Below are positions 62,901 through 64,000 of a stretch of 64,000 bases of DNA, in pieces; within the stretch, counting starts at the first letter, position 1, and the number at the start of each line of letters is the position of its first letter. The DNA is from Sphingomonas endolithica (GTDB lineage Bacteria; Pseudomonadota; Alphaproteobacteria; Sphingomonadales; Sphingomonadaceae). The stretch is from assembly GCF_025231525.1 (NCBI RefSeq), contig NZ_CP103057.1, forward strand, positions 1,877,001-1,941,000, read 5' to 3'. The notes under the pieces were generated by a model that was not told where the DNA came from, ran no database searches, and saw only the letters and a list, made by a program, of their open reading frames with translations. Both the position numbers and the translations under genes were made by a program.

Positions 62901-63217
62901 ATGACAGAAACGTTCAAGCCGAACACCAAAATGGCCGCCAACGCTGAGAAGGACTGAAGCTGCGCAAGGCGTTCGGGCGCGGCGGTACAGACGTCGGCGT
63001 GAACCGGGCGCAGCGGCTCGCGGATCGGAAGGAGCTCTCGGCGGACGACGTTAAGTCGATGCACAGCTACTTCGCTCGTCACGAGATCGACAAACAGGGC
63101 AAGTCGCACGAGCGGGGCTCGGACACGGACCCCTCCGCCGGCTACGTCGCGTGGCTGCTCTGGGGAGGCGACAAGGGCAAGGTCTGGGCCGACTGCCACG
63201 CCGAGAGACTCAAGTGA
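62901..63217 (+). pseudogene. Frameshifted small conserved protein (SAGxxAWLLWGGDxGKxWA type)
   Basis: The frame from ATG 62901 reads MTETFKPNTKMAANAEKD then a TGA. Moving one frame at about 62952 continues LKLRKAFGRGGTDVGVNRAQ, RLADRKELSADDVKSMHSYF, ARHEIDKQGKSHE, PSAGYVAWLLWGGDKGKVWA. Together they match a small family of about 105 residues seen in bacterial and prophage regions, with the MHSYFARHE and AWLLWGGD motifs. Function unknown. A single-base indel breaks it, unless the sequence contains an error there. Confidence 0.65.
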
Positions 63218-63372
63218 TCTCGGCGCCAGGCTTAGATCGATATCGTCCCAGACAGCCTGCGCAACTGACCTGAATGCAATGGACGGGGCGGCACACTGTG
63301 CCGCTTCGTCCCATTCCCCCCACATTTGGCCATGCGAATGCCTGGCGGGAACGCACCCTGAAAGCGGGCGCC

Positions 63373-63897
63373 CTATCGCCGCGCGCCCAGGATCGAACCG
63401 AGAATATCCCCGAGACCGCCGCCGAGGCCGCCACCAGGCGCCGCGCCCGTAGCTCCAGCACCACCAAGGCCGCCAAGCACGGAGCTAAGGACCCCGCCAA
63501 GGCCGCCCTGCTGTCCGCCGGTGCGTCCCGTCAGATGACCAGCTACCAGCATCACCAAGATCGGCAGCATCTGCTTCAGTAGCTCGGGGGTAAGCCCGCT
63601 TCCTTGCGCGGCGTGGTTAGCGACCTCCCGGCTAACGTCCTTGGAACCGAAGATACCCCCGAGAAGCTGATTGCCTCGATCGATTTGCGTTGGCTCGGTG
63701 CCCAGTACGTTGGCAGCGAGGTCTGCGCCGCCAAGTGCATTTACGTGGGCATCCAACTGCGCTGTGTTGTCTCCCATGCCGCCCAGAACCGAAGGCAGCA
63801 ATGCTTCGGCGCCACGCTGGGCTTGCTCGCGCGGTATTCCGAGCTGAGTAGCAAGTGCTTCAATGCCGCCATCTGGCAGTAGCTCGTTGAGGTTCAT
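63373..63897 (-). CDS. DUF937 family protein
   Basis: A 174-residue protein with the DUF937 pattern: LLPDGGIEALATQLGIPREQ, ALLPSVLGGMGDN, NQLLGGIFGSKDVSREVANH, GLTPELLKQMLPILVMLVAG. A Gly-rich C-terminal region follows (GGLGGVLSSVLGGLGGAG). DUF937/YidB-type proteins are widespread and mostly uncharacterised. No signal peptide is visible. Confidence 0.9.
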   Translation of the reverse strand: MNLNELLPDGGIEALATQLGIPREQAQRGAEALLPSVLGGMGDNTAQLDAHVNALGGADLAANVLGTEPTQIDRGNQLLGGIFGSKDVSREVANHAAQGSGLTPELLKQMLPILVMLVAGHLTGRTGGQQGGLGGVLSSVLGGLGGAGATGAAPGGGLGGGLGDILGSILGARR

Positions 63898-63982
63898 ACT
63901 GGTTTCCTTCTCGTGACGAGCATCAACAAATGCGGGCGCGCATGGGTCCTATGCTTTCTTTTGCGCGGGTTCGACGGTTGCA

Positions 63983-64000
63983 TTAGAAGGTGTAGCGCAC
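63983..64000 (-). CDS. C-terminal end of a probable outer-membrane beta-barrel protein (partial)
   Basis: The last five codons on the reverse strand at the window edge read VRYTF and a stop. A terminal Phe preceded by alternating aromatic or hydrophobic residues is the usual BAM recognition end of TonB-dependent receptors and porins. Only this tail is inside the window. Confidence 0.35.
   Translation of the reverse strand: MRYTF

Noticed and set aside
1..64000. tRNA, rRNA or CRISPR array
   Set aside because: No cloverleaf-like tRNA sequence, rRNA signature or regularly spaced repeat was recognised by eye; a tRNAscan or CRISPR search would settle this.

Overview
The window looks like chromosomal DNA of an alphaproteobacterium, most likely a sphingomonad (Sphingomonas or a close relative). 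This is inferred from the high GC content, a PEP-CTERM protein of the PEPxxW type, HWE-type histidine kinase signalling, a royal-jelly-family protein, a DUF4142 protein, and many old yellow enzyme (OYE), SDR and GST paralogs. No rRNA, tRNA or CRISPR array was recognised.

Layout. 0-9 kb: rlmJ, small lipoproteins, a peptidoglycan-binding protein, a TupA-like ATP-grasp protein, a lipoprotein esterase, a royal-jelly-family protein and a DUF4142 protein. 9-15.7 kb: a giant multi-PAS hybrid histidine kinase divergent from a PAS-GGDEF-EAL protein, followed by a second PAS gene that is frameshifted and cut off by an insertion sequence. 15.7-24 kb: a scarred segment with an intact IS6-family element, a 75-bp IS3-family fragment, an IS6-type end remnant fused onto an amidase gene, an HWE kinase and response regulator pair, a relic of a glycosidase-like gene, a 2OG-Fe(II) oxygenase-like gene, an ATP-grasp gene interrupted after 47 codons, and an intact IS3-family element with a GGGAAAC frameshift site. 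24-28.4 kb: small secreted and membrane proteins, a decayed hybrid kinase and a VWA lipoprotein.

29-52.6 kb is a dense redox and electrophile-detoxification region. It holds two OYEs, four SDRs plus an SDR relic, three GSTs, three quinone-oxidoreductase-type genes (one with an in-frame stop), Ohr with OhrR, a peroxiredoxin, an MBL hydrolase, NTF2-like proteins and an MFS pump. Six local regulators (two HxlR, one ArsR, one MarR/OhrR, two LysR) accompany them, mostly divergent from their likely targets and often with a clear palindrome in the shared promoter. A GATATA-N5-TATATC motif occurs at the HxlR/SDR promoter (32.1 kb) and, nearly identical, before the OYE gene at 29 kb, which suggests a small regulon.

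52.6-56.4 kb: a gene-poor stretch followed by a tightly coupled DUF3489-DUF2924-serine recombinase cassette with two hairpins in its leader, probably a mobile or site-specific recombination module of unknown role. 56.4-64 kb: a secreted metalloprotease-like gene with an internal stop, an M48 protease, an uncharacterised secreted protein, a small membrane protein, a PEP-CTERM protein, a frameshifted small gene, a DUF937 protein, and the last codons of a probable outer-membrane beta-barrel at the right edge.

Gene decay is common: at least eight genes carry frameshifts, internal stops, deletions or insertion truncations, concentrated around the insertion sequences and the paralog-rich region.
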